A stretch of DNA of 64,000 bases from Phorcus lineatus (Eukaryota > Mollusca > Gastropoda > Trochida > Trochidae). Of the stretch, positions 1-12,559 are shown in pieces. A program made the translations under genes and the position numbers. Location: positions 25,617,729 through 25,681,728 of the forward strand of contig OV121096.1 of assembly GCA_921293015.1 (NCBI GenBank), given 5' to 3'. How positions within the stretch are numbered: position 1 is the first letter of the stretch; every line of letters starts with the position of its first letter. Below the pieces are notes generated by a model that was not told the origin of the DNA, ran no database searches, and saw only the letters and a list, made by a program, of their open reading frames with translations.

Positions 1-74
1 CACACCGAATGCATGCTCAAATCGCTACCTGCATTAATGCCCTGGTCTAACCCAATCTGCCAACTAGGCGCTTA

Positions 75-315
75 AAGGTCACCTCCAACACAATCTACAC
101 CAGGTACCCAATTAGTACTGCTGGCTGAACAGAAGCACATTTTGAATAAAATCCCTTGCCTAAGGAGACACAACAAGTTTCTCAGTGTGGGGCAGGAAAT
201 AACCCTTGAACTCTCAGTTAGTACAGCAATGATTGGGTAACCCATCCATCCGGCGAGCCTCGCCAGATGTTGCTGAACTTCACTGATAGCGGTCAACTGA
301 GCTGTGCAAAAGACC
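75..315 (-). repeat. Decayed tRNA-derived SINE-like repeat
   Basis: Read on the minus strand, the order is a B-box-like GAGTTCAAGGGTT, then a CCTTAGGCAAGGG block, then a TTGGGTACCTGGT block. This order is familiar from tRNA-derived SINEs of marine invertebrates. The sequence is degenerate and I see no clear tail or target duplication. The identification rests on recognised motifs only. Confidence 0.4.
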
Positions 316-599
316 ACGTGCCATCACACCCTGCTGTTATTTCGTACCTCTGGCTTTGAGTCCAAATATGTATTCTGTTTCATCTCCTATATGAATAATG
401 CTAGCTTCACAAACATATGTGCCTCTTGAATAGATGACCTATTAATTAGTTATTTTTGTGTGAATTCCTTTAATAATTACTAAAACTGTGATTCTATGGG
501 GAAGCCATTTTTTCCATAGCATAGCCTTCTAAAATGCATCTCCGGTTGAAATAAATTTACATGTCAGGTGCATAAATCTTAATGCATATGTCAACCATT

Positions 600-989
600 A
601 AGGATGGGTATCGCTACTCATTTCCGTATCGCAATATATTGGGATACAGAGAGGCGTATTGCAATATGTATTTTCAGTGCTCTCTTGACTAAATAACAGC
701 AATAAGAACGGTGATCAATGCTCAACTGGCTCGTTTTGTAAAGGGAGATAATTAAGTGACTGGTTTCAGACTCTTATTTTGTCTGTTCCATTTGCTCTTT
801 GCTAGTTCACACTTCAACTTTCAACTAAAATCTTGTTTTTTGGTTATATTTTTCTGCAGTTTTACACGGAAATTCTTATTTTTATATCATGCGATATATT
901 GGATATATTCAGAAGAGCGTACCGGTACGTATCAAGTTGTTTCTGTATTGCAATATACTGATATACCGATAAAACCGTGCACCCTTATC
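600..989. mobile_element. Decayed MITE-like inverted-repeat element in TGFBRAP1 intron
   Basis: The left end AAGGATGGGTATCG, followed by GTATCGCAATATATTG, resembles the reverse complement of the right end. That end reads GATAAGGGTGCACGG, then TATCGGTATATCAG and TATTGCAATAC. The short TATTGCAATA-type words recur inside. Ends are imprecise and no target duplication is clear. Confidence 0.35.
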
Positions 990-1052
990 AACAATAATCC
1001 CTAGACAGAGAATAACATGAGCATGTATGTGATTCTGTATTTCTGTATATAG

Positions 1053-4000
1053 ATGTACCACCGAATACAGCAGCAGGCTGGCTTCATCGAGTTCTCCCAG
1101 CAACACTGGGAAGAGGCCACGGAACTCTTTCGGGAGGGTCAGGTCGATATCAAGGAGGTAGGCAGTTGTCTCACTGATTTGGTAGATGTCAATCACATCG
1201 TCATGGCAAAGATCAAAGATCAACCCCTAAAATAGCAATAGATTGGTAGGGGTTTAGACTAATGTAATTCTGTGAGTAAAGAGGCCAAAATCTTGCATGT
1301 TATCCTCTTGTGTTGTTCTTTCTGTTAGGATTTGGTCAATTTCAACCAAGTTTTAGACAGGGGATAACATATAAAAACATTGATGAATTTTTTTATTTGT
1401 ATGTTAAAGTTTCTAGATAGAATTGATTAAGAAATGGCTTTCTAACACGAAATATCCTGTTATGTTGAAAATATGTTTTTGTTGCCAATTTCAAACATAT
1501 ATGTTGTTTATAAGCTCATATTCTCCTTATAAGAATATTTGCTATTTTTATTGCAGATAATCAGTTTATATCCACACATGATGCCTGCCAGTGTCAACTT
1601 TATACGATCTGCCCCACCTCTCCATGAGATAGCAGACGTCAACCAGCTAATCAAGGGAGACGACTCTCTACTACCTGAATACAAACACTTCCTACGGTGC
1701 TACCTTGAGGAAATAAAAGGAACAAAACAAGCAATTGGATTAAAACCGGTGAGAGGGACCTTCATTTTCAGTTAATCTTTGAAGGGTGATAATTCTTTAG
1801 CTAAAAAACATGGAATGCATGTATCTGTTCTTTGTAAGAGAGACATTTTCAGAACAACTTTTCAGGTGCTTTTTTAAATACATACAATCAGTGGATGAAA
1901 TCAGCTTTAAATTGGTAGACTAAGAAGTTTTGTTCAAAATCAATATCACTAGAAGGAAGTCAGATCTTTACGACTTAATAAATCTGTCGTAAGAGTTTTA
2001 TTGGCTATGCAGGGTCTTCAAGTTTTGTTTTGTGTTTGCATTATGGGAATTCTTAAAAATACTGCAATGTTATAAAATAATGCTATGATGTCACATACTG
2101 ATAAACATATGTATATATATATATATAAGTTAAATGATCGCAACATTAAAACTATCTATGCATAATAATCAATATTGTCCACAGTTGATAGACAACGTGT
2201 TGCTGCGGCTGTATGCAGAAGTTAACTCCCCTGAACTGATCCCCTTGATAGCGGTTGACTCAAGCTGTGAGCTGAGTGATTGTGTGGAGAGTTTGGAGAA
2301 GTTTCACCGGTACCACGCGCTTGGTCTTCTGTACAAGAGTCGCGGAGAGAACGACAAGGCCCTCGCATTGTGGACAAAGTGAGTTTCTCTTAGAAAACTC
2401 TTTTAGAGACCTCTTTCACATGGTCAAACCCTATTTCCTGTCTTTTTTGGCAGTGTTTCATGTATTTTGAATATAATGCTTGTGTAATAATGTCTCAAAT
2501 ATGAATTCAGGGTCATTGACTTTACACAGAGTGATTTGCAATAACCTCAACAACATCTCATTGTTTATAAATATTTTCACATAATTTCATTATGATGTAT
2601 TTAATTGTGGTAAGTTAATTATTAGGTAATTATGTATTTGATATAGATAAAGGAAAATTGGTTGGTGCTGTTTTAGACTCAATCTGCTTGTGTTAAATAA
2701 CAATGAATCCAAGAAATTTCAAACTGTTAATTTTGTTTTTATCCTGTTTTTCAGGTTAGTTGATGGTGCTTTGGCAGATGAGAGTTTTCCAGGGCTTGAA
2801 TTTGTCATAGAATTTCTTGCCAAGTGAGTGCCACAAAGATTGTCTTTATCGAGATAGAATTGATGAATCATTTAACTCCTATTTTGTAATATACTTTAGT
2901 TGCCCACATAACTCAAGCTTCAATTTCCTTTACCAGTGATATGAAACTATCTTTACATTCTCTCCCTCTGATTGCTACTTAATTCATTTCTTCCCTTGTA
3001 ATCTGTCACTCGAGGGCCATTTATCTCCTTTCTTTCAAAATTATCTACACAACACGAAAGGCTGAAATATTGCTATGCAGTGCTAAACAGCAACTCACGC
3101 ACTTGATATCCTCTAGCAGTGAAAAGATGCAAAATCAAAACAGCACTTATGTTTATCTGATTAAATATGTTGAACACTGACGCTGACTTCTGTCTCGTGA
3201 GAAACATGTGCATAACTCACAAGTGAAGGAACTTGAGTCTTGCCAAATGGTTACAGACCAGAATGAATGATCAGTTTGAAAGAACAGTCCTGATTGGCTA
3301 ACTGACTTTAATTCAAACCAATCAGGCTTCTCAATTTTTAACCAAGAAATGCTCCATTGGTAACAGAGGTTACAAGAGAAGGAATGACTTGAGTTACCTC
3401 TGTAAGAAGAGAATGCTGTGATGAACACATTTCATGGGCTTACACAAGGTCCAACCGAGGGATCCTCAGTCCACTGTGACAATTATGAATATGGATCACC
3501 TATTAAAGGCCTTGTGTTTGTGGATCCTGATTCTGTTTGTATATTTCAGTCTTAGTGATCATGAGGTTGTGTGGAAGTATGTTGACTGGGCCCTGGAGAA
3601 GGATCAAGAAATGGGAATAAAGGTCAGTTACCATGGCAACCTAAGATTCCATTTCAAAATTTTAAGTGCTGTTTTATCCATTCTCATTTTACACATATAT
3701 TCAAATTATGGAATAAAATCTTAACAAAATATGATGTCAATAACTAATTTCAGCCACAAATGACACACTCACACCAACTATAGAATAAAGTTTTGAAATT
3801 TATATTGACCCAGATATTCACAGAACGACCGACCAATGAGCTGCCCAGTGAGAGGCTACGACCTGACACTGTCATAGACTATCTCCACAGGTTCCCTCGA
3901 GCAGTCATTGCTTATCTTGAGTACCTCGTTTTTCAGAAGAAACTTGAGGTAAGAGGATCCAATGGAATTAATTTATTTTTAATGGATATATCTCATTGCA

Positions 4001-7000
4001 TTGTCTCTCTTCCCCAAAAAATTCAAGTCTTGCTAAATCAAATGTGATTACCAGAAACAATGTTTCATCTAAAGTGTATATATGTGAAAAATGCATGTGA
4101 ATTATACATTTGAATTTGAGGGAGCATTCTCTCTCCACAGAGGTATCTCCGTCATAAATATCTATACTAATCTCTGTTGTTAACAAGCTCTTCTCAGGCT
4201 TCTGGTAGATTACTGTAGCAGCAAAATATTGCAACTCAATATTGTAAAATTTCAGCCAGTGAAAACACTACCCGCATGGATAGCATATTTGTCGTCACTG
4301 CAGCTTGTGCAGTGATGCAGTTGCTAATAAAGTTGATAGCATTCTGTAAAGAAGACTTGAGGTGCAAAGTATAAAATTGATATATATATCAGTTAAGCTT
4401 TCCTGAACCATAGGGAAATAACTGAGGCTTTTGAAATGCCAGCTTTGCATCCATTCAGACTTCTACCTTTCTAGACCAGAAAACGTTTGTATTAGGACAG
4501 AGGTTAGCATATAAATTTGTAATGGAGCTACCTCTGTGGGGAGGTAGAAAAGTTAAATATCCCTTTTTTTTTCTCCGGGTTACAGAAGGAGAAGTACCAC
4601 ACCCACCTGGCGGTGCTGTATCTGGACACGGTGCTCAAACTGATGAAGGACAATACCGTCAGGAAGGAGGAACTCGACATGGCCAGGTAACCTGTAGGAA
4701 CAATCATGAGTAAACATATTTTAGGATAAATAGAGGATACTAAACGACCTTCCATTTAATACTGTTTTAATTAAACGAGCTAATGATTCAGTATAAAACG
4801 AGCGAAAGCGAGTTTGATACCAAATCATTAACGAATTTAATAGAAATAGTATCAAACTGAAGGAAGTTTAGTATTCTGTTTATTACTTGACCGCAGTAAT
4901 CATGCCATTACGCTAGTTTAATATCGCCGTATAAATATTACACTGCAGTATCTTACACGGGCGAGTAATAATTGCCTCGTTCCACTCTTTTCATGCTTTA
5001 TAGGTGGGAGGATAGTTCAATTCCTGATGAAAGCATATCAACTCAAGGATGAGAAGATAAGAAGCCTCTCTGTAACTTTAGAATTAAAATTGGGATGGGA
5101 CTGTGATTTTTTCTGTTGACGGTGACAGGTTTTTGCCGTTTGTTGGCATCTAAATTGGCTGTGGAGAACAGTTAGGATTGATGCATTGAGTGGAGTTGGC
5201 TGCAATGTTACAAAGTAGCTCATTGCTGTTTTCCTTTTGTTTTAACCCTTTCATCCCAACTGGCCTAAAATCAGGCACTTACCGGTACATATAAATCCAT
5301 CTTCAATATCTAAACCCCTCCTTGTGATGTACTTATGTGACCTATGTGTTTACCTTTACCTGTCTAATTTTGTTGCATCACCTGCATCCTTTGAATTTGA
5401 TCCTCAGTCATTAATATGATTGACTACACATGTTTAGCTGTTATTGTTTGAAATATTGTCAAAGTGGTGCCAGATAAGACCTTTAATCACTTATAGCAGC
5501 ATAACAGACTGTCTTAATCTTATTTTACATTGACATTGTTTAGTAAATAATTTGTTGTATCTTCAAACTTTCAGATCTAAACTGCGGAGCATGCTACAGA
5601 TATCAAACCTGTACAGAGTGCAGTTGATTCTCGGCAAGGCTAAGGAGACTGATATGCATGCGGAATGTGCAATATTGTATGGCAAGGTGAGCATACTTAT
5701 TATAAACTTCTTTTGAGGGTTTTATCATCTGGTGTAAAAATTTTGTCACAAGCGTTACTAGAGTCAATATGCAAGGAAAATTGAAAAGAATATTTGATAC
5801 ATTTAACTTGAATTCCACAATGAACTTTAGGTATTTTACATGTGATATAAATGAGGTTACCAATTAAATGCTATTTGAAGGAAAGGAATTGAATGCTCTA
5901 ATCTTGAGTAAAAACAATTTGCAGCAAATCAAGATTTTGTGTTTGGTAACAATTCTTTGTATGTTATAAATAAAGCTGTCAATCAAATGCCAATGTTTCA
6001 CCTATTTAGTAAATTATGAAAGACTGCCAAACTACATGCCAAATGGCTAAATTTTTCCTTCACAAGCATAAATGAAACTTAATCAAAGGTGTAATGCTGT
6101 CTCTTTGTCACTTTCAAAGCTTAACAGTGCCGCAATTTACACGGTATCTAAACTATGATATCTAAACTATGGTCGTACAAAATCATCCCACAACCTGCAT
6201 CACCCCTGCAGTCCTGAAATCAGGCTTTTAAATGTACTTGTTTGATTTCTTAGGATTACAGCGTTAAGTACATTCAACGATCGAAGTATTAGTATGACAA
6301 ACCCCTATGATTGAAAATGAAAAAATATGTTGATCACAGCTGGAGGAGCACGACAAGCCCCTGAGGAACCTCGTGCACAAATTGAAAGATTTCTTATATC
6401 TTAGTGTTAAATTGCTTGTTTTTAATGAGCATTGATATGCCAAACCCCAATGATTGAAAATGAAAAAAATATGTTGATCACTGCTGGAGGAGCACGACAA
6501 GCCCCTGAGGAACCGCCTGCACAAATGAAAGATTTCTTGTTGCTTAGTTTTAAAAGGTGTACAGCATTGTTGGTTTTTCATCAGTTACAGTATTGATATG
6601 CCAAACCCCATAAGAATGATATTTAAATGATACATATGTTTATCTACAGCTGGAGGAGCATGATAAGGCCCTCAGGATCCTTGTGCACAAGTTGAAGGAT
6701 TTCGGGGCAGCCGAGAACTATTGCCTCGTCAACAGCGAGGGGAAGGACCCCTCATACCGGAAACGTCTTTTTCACATACTGCTCAGTGTCTACCTAGACC
6801 CTAGCTATGAGTACGTAGATGTATTGTAGCAATTACCCTATAACCATAGAACCTCTTCTTGAAAGCATCCATGCAATATTTTACTTTACCCTAAGCTATG
6901 TTCCTTTTGTGTTTTTAAGTGCACTGGGGACATGCTCAACTCTTGTAAAATGGAGTTGAAAAGTTTAGATTGAAAAAAATTGCAGGGAAGCTAGCCGTAA

Positions 7001-9076
7001 AAGATTGCTAGATGCTAGACAATAATGAAAACGGCACTTTATTATGGCTAAATCATAAATGATAATTAATATTAGATAAATTTATACTCATTTGAAGTCT
7101 TCTCCCATGGGCTTGCATCTTGGATGAGTGGGCTGTATTAACTTGCTATGCTCTAGCTCAGATTCTGCGTGTTACTTTTGTTACTTTTGTTACTTTTTAC
7201 TTTTGTTACTTTTTACTTTTGCTCTGGCACTGCACTGAAACACCCTGCTCTTTGGACTTTGTTATATTGTTCATTCTCCCGAGGTGCCATAAGTTTTCTG
7301 TAATAAAATCATAATACTTTGTTCAATTCATGATTACTTTTGGACATGTGTATGTTTTGAAATATAACAAGTAGTAGTGTACAATGTTGTATATTCAACA
7401 GATTGAAATTCTGTTATATCACACATTATATTGACACTGTACTTATTATCCGAGCATCAATGAAAAAATCTCCTTTTTTTCAGACGCAAAGATACACTTG
7501 TTGCGCCAGCAATGGACCTGTTGAATAGTAATGTAGCAGATTTTGATACAGTTAAGGTAAAAATGTATTTACTTTAATTTTTTCCTCCAAATCAATCAAG
7601 ATGGTTGAAATTTATATGTTTAAAGTTCATTATAATTATTCCAATTTTACTTCCAGGTTTATTTCATATACTTGCTAACTAATCTTTGCTTGAACTTGTT
7701 GAAATTTTTTGACGATGTTAATGACTTTTTGGAAACATTTGTTGTAGAAAGAATTTTGTTGATGTGCATTATATGTGAAATTTGAATATAAGAAAGGCAT
7801 TTTCAATATTTTTTCATGGGTCAGCCTAAACTGATACTCCTTCAGTCAAGTCTTCATATTAAATAATCACCAAATTATACCTTTTGACATTCTTAAATTG
7901 TATTTGAGTTAATATTTCTTGTCACAAATCATTGTAACCTGTCTGAATTGTATTTGAGTTAAATTTTCTTGTCAGCATACCACCATGACTAATCTATAAA
8001 AGGTCAAACATGTTTGAAATAAAAAAATTTTAAAATGACATTAAAGCAATTTTCTAAGGTCGTCATCAAGGAAGACAGCTTTTCTGGATGACAACTTGTG
8101 AAATTCACGATATTTCAGATTATATTTTAGTATAAATCTAGGACTTAAGGTCTCCATTGCTATCAATATGAAACAGTATGACCTGAGACGATTTTGGGTT
8201 TCTTCCACATTATTCCAATGATAGAGTATGATGTAAGACTATTTTCTCATGTCCAGGTATTACACTTACTACCAGACCACTGGTCAGTGGGTCTTCTGTC
8301 TCAATTCCTGACCAGGGCCGTACGCAAGAGCATGCACCGTAGTCGCATGACGCACATCGAGCGTATGATGGCAAGGGGAGAGAACTTGTCAGTCAAAGAA
8401 GTCTGTATAGACCTGCAGAAGGAGCCTATAGTCATGAATGATGATAGGTGAGTTTGTAAAGTAAAGTTAGTACCCTTCAGGGCTTCCATGGGTCCAGATA
8501 GGACTTGAGTACTCAAAGGGGTCCGAGTGGAAACTTTAGAAACATACTCTATGTTACTTTAACAGTTCTGTAACTTGTATTCTATCAATATGCCAACTTC
8601 TAAAATAACTCTTTAAAAGGTCATAGTTTATATTTTCTCAAAAACAAAATAAACATAATAAATATGACTCCACTTTTTGGGCCACTCAGTTTTATTTTGA
8701 TTTTACAATCAATGATTGTTTAACACCTATCTGTGACATTTTATGTAAAGGAACAATTTCTATCATCTGCAATATTTCGCAGGACCTTTTAACATATCCC
8801 TATGAGATTATTAAGTATAAAAACAATTTTTGAGCTAACTTTCCTATGTTTGCAGATAGAAATTATCACCCAAATAAATTACTCGTTCCTTTTTTCAGGT
8901 TGTGTGCCGTGTGCAACCGTGCATTCAACGAGCCAATGTTTGTGAGGTACCCCAATGGGATAGTGACTCACGTGAACTGTGCCAAGAATAAATATGTGTG
9001 TCCCGTCACGGGAAAACTCTTTGCGTCACTCGTCAAGAAAGTGGACGTCAGTGCCCGGGAAAGCAAATGGAAATGA
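1053..9076 (+). CDS. TGFBRAP1: TGF-beta receptor-associated protein 1 / Vps3 (CORVET subunit), C-terminal 12 exons
   Basis: Exons I place: 1053-1157, 1557-1748, 2185-2378, 2755-2823, 3550-3622, 3814-3948, 4586-4686, 5575-5686, 6650-6810, 7484-7556, 8257-8447, 8899-9076. All have AG/GT borders and the phases join into 527 codons ending in TGA. The product matches the family from the peptide MYHRIQQQAGF (internal in the vertebrate protein of about 860 residues, so not the start) to the end. It is an alpha-solenoid with the Vps39-type repeat. It ends in a C-terminal zinc module, with ligands at about C471, C474, H493 and C496 of the window product, around the conserved FVRYPNG. The N-terminal citron-homology domain lies upstream of the window. 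Family role: Rab5-effector subunit of CORVET, which tethers early endosomes; the vertebrate protein also binds TGF-beta receptors and SMAD4. No disabling changes are seen. Confidence 0.95.
2109..2129. repeat. (TA)n microsatellite in intron
   Basis: A short alternating TA run lies about 55 bases upstream of the exon at 2185. It is simple sequence with no sign of function. Confidence 0.7.
4735..4876. repeat. Imperfect fold-back (inverted repeat) in TGFBRAP1 intron
   Basis: GATACTAAACGACCTTCC at the left pairs with GGAAGTTTAGTATTC at the right. Inner blocks GCTAATGATT and AATCATTAACG also pair. The centre is GAGCGAAAGCGAG near 4799-4811. Total length is about 140 bases with several bulges. It resembles the fold-back at 34521, whose centre is GAGGCGAAGCCGAG, so the two may be one MITE type. 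Confidence 0.5.
6340..6393 (+). pseudogene. Degenerate duplicate (copy 1) of the TGFBRAP1 exon at 6650
   Basis: The segment reads LEEHDKPLRNLVHKLKDF, against LEEHDKALRILVHKLKDF in the exon at 6650. It is preceded by an intact acceptor-like ATCACAG and the frame is open through this block. After the shared block it runs into intron-like sequence and reaches a stop about 40 bases later. No 3' part of the 161-base exon is present. About 50 bases of upstream intron are duplicated too. Confidence 0.85.
6484..6536 (+). pseudogene. Degenerate duplicate (copy 2) of the TGFBRAP1 exon at 6650
   Basis: This is a third version of the same 54-base exon start, one base shorter, which breaks the frame (CACAAATGAAAG against CACAAATTGAAAG in copy 1). 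The acceptor AG is lost: CACTGCTGG replaces CACAGCTGG. Copies 1 and 2 share CACGACAAGCCCCTGAGGAA, where the working exon has CATGATAAGGCCCTCAGGAT, so they are closer to each other than to the exon. Confidence 0.85.
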
Positions 9077-9102
9077 TGAGCTGTTAAGAAATTATACATA
9101 AT

Positions 9103-9108
9103 AATAAA
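9103..9108 (+). terminator. Candidate polyadenylation signal of TGFBRAP1
   Basis: AATAAA lies 27 bases after the stop codon. Another AATAAA at 10647-10652 would allow a UTR of about 1.6 kb. Sequence alone cannot say which is used. Confidence 0.4.
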
Positions 9109-12100
9109 GACAATTTGGATTAAATGAAAGAGAAGTTGGAAGAAATCAATGGATGTTTGAAGGCATGAAGAAAGGGAAAAGATGTTACAATGTATTCATT
9201 ACGTCACTTGGAATAATGAGTTGAAGAGATAATAGCACGTAATGTATATGAGCAGGAATCAATGCAAGAAAATCTTTTAAGTTGGAATTACTTCCCTGGA
9301 TACGAAGATTGATTTAGTAGGTATTTCAAAATCAAATAACTGATTGGTAAACTATGAAGAAGAAAGAATTTAATTTAATGCTAGTGCATATAAAAATTGA
9401 CAGAAGTTTTTGTACAAACAGTATTTGGGTTTATCATATGATAAGGTTAATCTGGAAATTTATCATGATATATTTACACTGCCAAAAGAAGAGAAAGGCA
9501 TTAAACAAAGATAAAGAAAACAATCGATCTACCAGTGTTTCTGTATTGTTAACTGTCCAGAGCAAAAATGAAAACTAAATGGATATGTTGTGAGGAAGTT
9601 GTTACATGATATACTGATGGAATGAAATAAGGGAACACCTAACTATTGACACACAATGTTAGTATGTTAAGTTTATTATATCTTTTCTTTAATCTCAAAG
9701 TTTGAAAAAAATAGATTGAATATTTTTGTTGTTGGTCAACATCAAAGATTCATATAATGTTTAAACTGTTCCCTTTCATGTGTCTCTCAGTATATTTGAA
9801 AATTACATTAAATTAATACCAGAGATGATAAAGAATGTGAAGCATGAATCTAAAAGTGGACCCAACTTTCTTGGTTTCTTTTTTCGAAAAATCTTGATAG
9901 AGATGTAATGATTTTAAGTAATAATTATGGCACATTTGCTACTCATGTGCATGGAAAAAGACGAAGTTACAGGTGTTTTTATTCATCAAAAGAAAGGCAT
10001 GAAATGTTTTTTATCAGTGACAATTAAATGACTGCAGTTGCAAATCAAAGTACTAATGAAAATCAGAATGTTTGGAAAAGGGAGATAACTCTTCATCAAC
10101 ATTGTATTACAAGAAACTATAGCAAGCTCCGGATAGGAGTATAAGTAAAATAGTTTTACGTCAGGTTACACCTGGTATGTAACTTGTATGAATTGAGTCA
10201 TTATTATTATTTGAAAACAATGAAACAAATGAAATACAAAATCTGACATAGATTCAAACTCTATCTTTTATGATTATTTATCATGATTTTCATTTAATTT
10301 ATATAAGCATTTCCTCATGTTTATAGTGATTTGATTTGACGTAATACTTCAGTTAAGTGATTTACAAATTTAAATTATATTAAAAAGTTTATGTGATTAA
10401 TAACTGAAGTATTAGGATCATTTTGTGGACACTTGTTATGTTTAACTGAACATTTATACATCAGAAGTATATATTGAAAAAATATTTTCAAAAGTTGTTT
10501 ATTTTCCAAACTCAGATGTTTCTATTCTAATGTTTTTTGAAAAAGTTATAAAAGTTCATATTTATCATATGAATCTGGTTTTGTTAGTGAATTTGTTTAC
10601 AATTACTTTTGTTTTTCTTGGTCATGTAAACAGGGGAGGTAATGTAAATAAAGAAATCAAATGCTTGATATTTATTTAAAGGGAAATAAGGGAGAAATAG
10701 GCTTTGAAAGATTGATCTAATGACATTTCATTCATAAACCTTTTCGTCTATAACCATGAAGTAGAATAACTTATTTTCATCATGGCTTTCCTGTCCTAGG
10801 CCAGATGTATTGTACAAAATGTTTTCACTATATCAGCTTTTGAATTTTCTGCCAACATGATTGGTTGAACAACACAAAGTTTGAGCTAAGAGTTAAATTA
10901 CTGTGAGTATCTTTGATTGAAACCAAAGTAGGTTGTAAGATAATTTTCCAATAAAAGTAGCAGTTTGATTTACAAAGTTTACTGTTTTCAGAATTAGACA
11001 TTTCAAGCGTTCGTAATTTGAGTTTGACATTTATAGCTGTGGAATTGTGAAGGTAATTTGAACCTAAAACCCCTGGATTAAGGAAAAGTTTTTATATGTC
11101 TTCAAATCCTGCTTTTTCAGCCTGGTTATGTGGTTATACATGGTATTTCCGAACACACATATTGCAGAATTAAGATTTCATACTTAACATACATAAAGTT
11201 CTGTGGGCTAACACAATATGCAATGTTGGATTTGCCCAATCAAAAAGACAATAAATTTGACGATCAGTCCTAGCTATGACAAAATAGATATTACAAACTG
11301 ACGTTTTAGGTGCTAGTTATTTTGTTTACTCCATTTTAACTCCACATGGTGACTATATTTTGTCTCCTCTTGCGTGTTTGTTGTTTAGTTATGAATGAAA
11401 GAATTCCTGTTTGCAACGCAAATACTACAATAACCATTTTGCACAACCTCATTAAAATAAGATCTATAATTCACTCATTTTATTGATATTCCCCGTTAGA
11501 TTCCTCTATTAGGATCTCATGCATTCAGCTTGGAGCTCACGTCCCTGTCACCTATTACTTAGAAAATGACCCCAAATTTTTCTGCACAACGTTTTGGAAG
11601 CACATTCCAGGTCACGTAGCTATCTGATTAATCCGATATCTCTTCCGTCAGTACATGCAACTCTGTTGGGTTTTGTATGATCTAGCCTTCACTAGCGATC
11701 ATTGATTTAAAAATAGAACATCTAAAGACATGTAGAAGAAATAAAATGTGAGCAAATGGCTAGATCTTATTTTAATAAGACACCCAGCCCCTTGTACCCA
11801 GTGAGTCCCCTCTCCCCCTTGTACCCTCTTCAGGGTGCCGCCCTCATATCTCTGAAAACAAAACTTGTGTGGTACCAAATGATAATGTCATAAATTTTTG
11901 ATATTTTGCTTGAAATATTAATTTTACCAAAGTGCAAATATTTATCTGAATGTTTTGATGGAACCAATTTAAGCAAGCCAAATATCTACATCATCTTATT
12001 GTGTTTACATTTTTATTAGTTGTAAACAAGCAGGATCTATATCGTACTAGCTGAATGGGGTTTGGACTAGTGATGGGCAAAAGACCATTGCTTATTTTGA

Positions 12101-12555
12101 ACCCTTACTTTAATTTCATTCCCAATTTGTCCAAAGAATAACCTTCCTTCAATTGTACAAAAACAAATATTTATATATCATTAAAGTTGTGACATTCATA
12201 TTGATAGATTGAACATTATGCATCTATTGTTCCAAGTATTTGGTTTCATGAATGAGCATAATATCCTGACTTAAAGTTTTATGTTCCTTAGTTGTTTTTT
12301 GTTAGAAATCAACGAATATTCGACTGGGATAGAGAAGTATGAACTGAATACCTATCATGTATTTTCATAAACTGCTGTCATTTATTCAATGAGCCTCTGT
12401 GAACAATATAATAAGCAGTTGTATTTAAGTAAAATTAAATGTTTTATCAATATGAACACATTTATTTTCTCTTGTTATGATATGATACATTTACAGTAGT
12501 CGAAACAATTTGTAGACAATGATATATCACTTCATATCATCTGATTATGTGTTAA
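9109..12555. other. Probable 3' UTR/downstream DNA of TGFBRAP1, no gene seen
   Basis: AT-rich sequence without a convincing coding exon on either strand. The one ORF (9354-9578, +) is lysine/asparagine-rich and lacks domain features. No inverted-repeat element was noticed. Confidence 0.5.
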
Positions 12556-12559
12556 TGTA

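Larger units (their letters stand above)
1..1052. other. Intron of TGFBRAP1 (5' end outside window)
   Basis: No exon matching the N-terminal half of TGFBRAP1 is visible here. The acceptor TATATAG ends at 1052. The stretch holds a decayed SINE and a decayed inverted-repeat element, listed separately. Confidence 0.6.

Noticed and set aside
1053-1055. ATG at 1053 as the TGFBRAP1 start
   Set aside because: It follows a splice acceptor, and the peptide aligns to the middle of the family, so it is an internal Met.
4528-4755. Minus-strand ORF over the TGFBRAP1 exon at 4586
   Set aside because: Antisense shadow of a clearly homologous plus-strand exon.
6264-6581. 105-residue minus-strand ORF with an internal repeat
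   Set aside because: The repeat is simply the duplicated TGFBRAP1 exon start read in antisense.
8301-8516. Minus-strand ORF over the TGFBRAP1 exon at 8257
   Set aside because: Antisense shadow; the plus strand matches TGFBRAP1.
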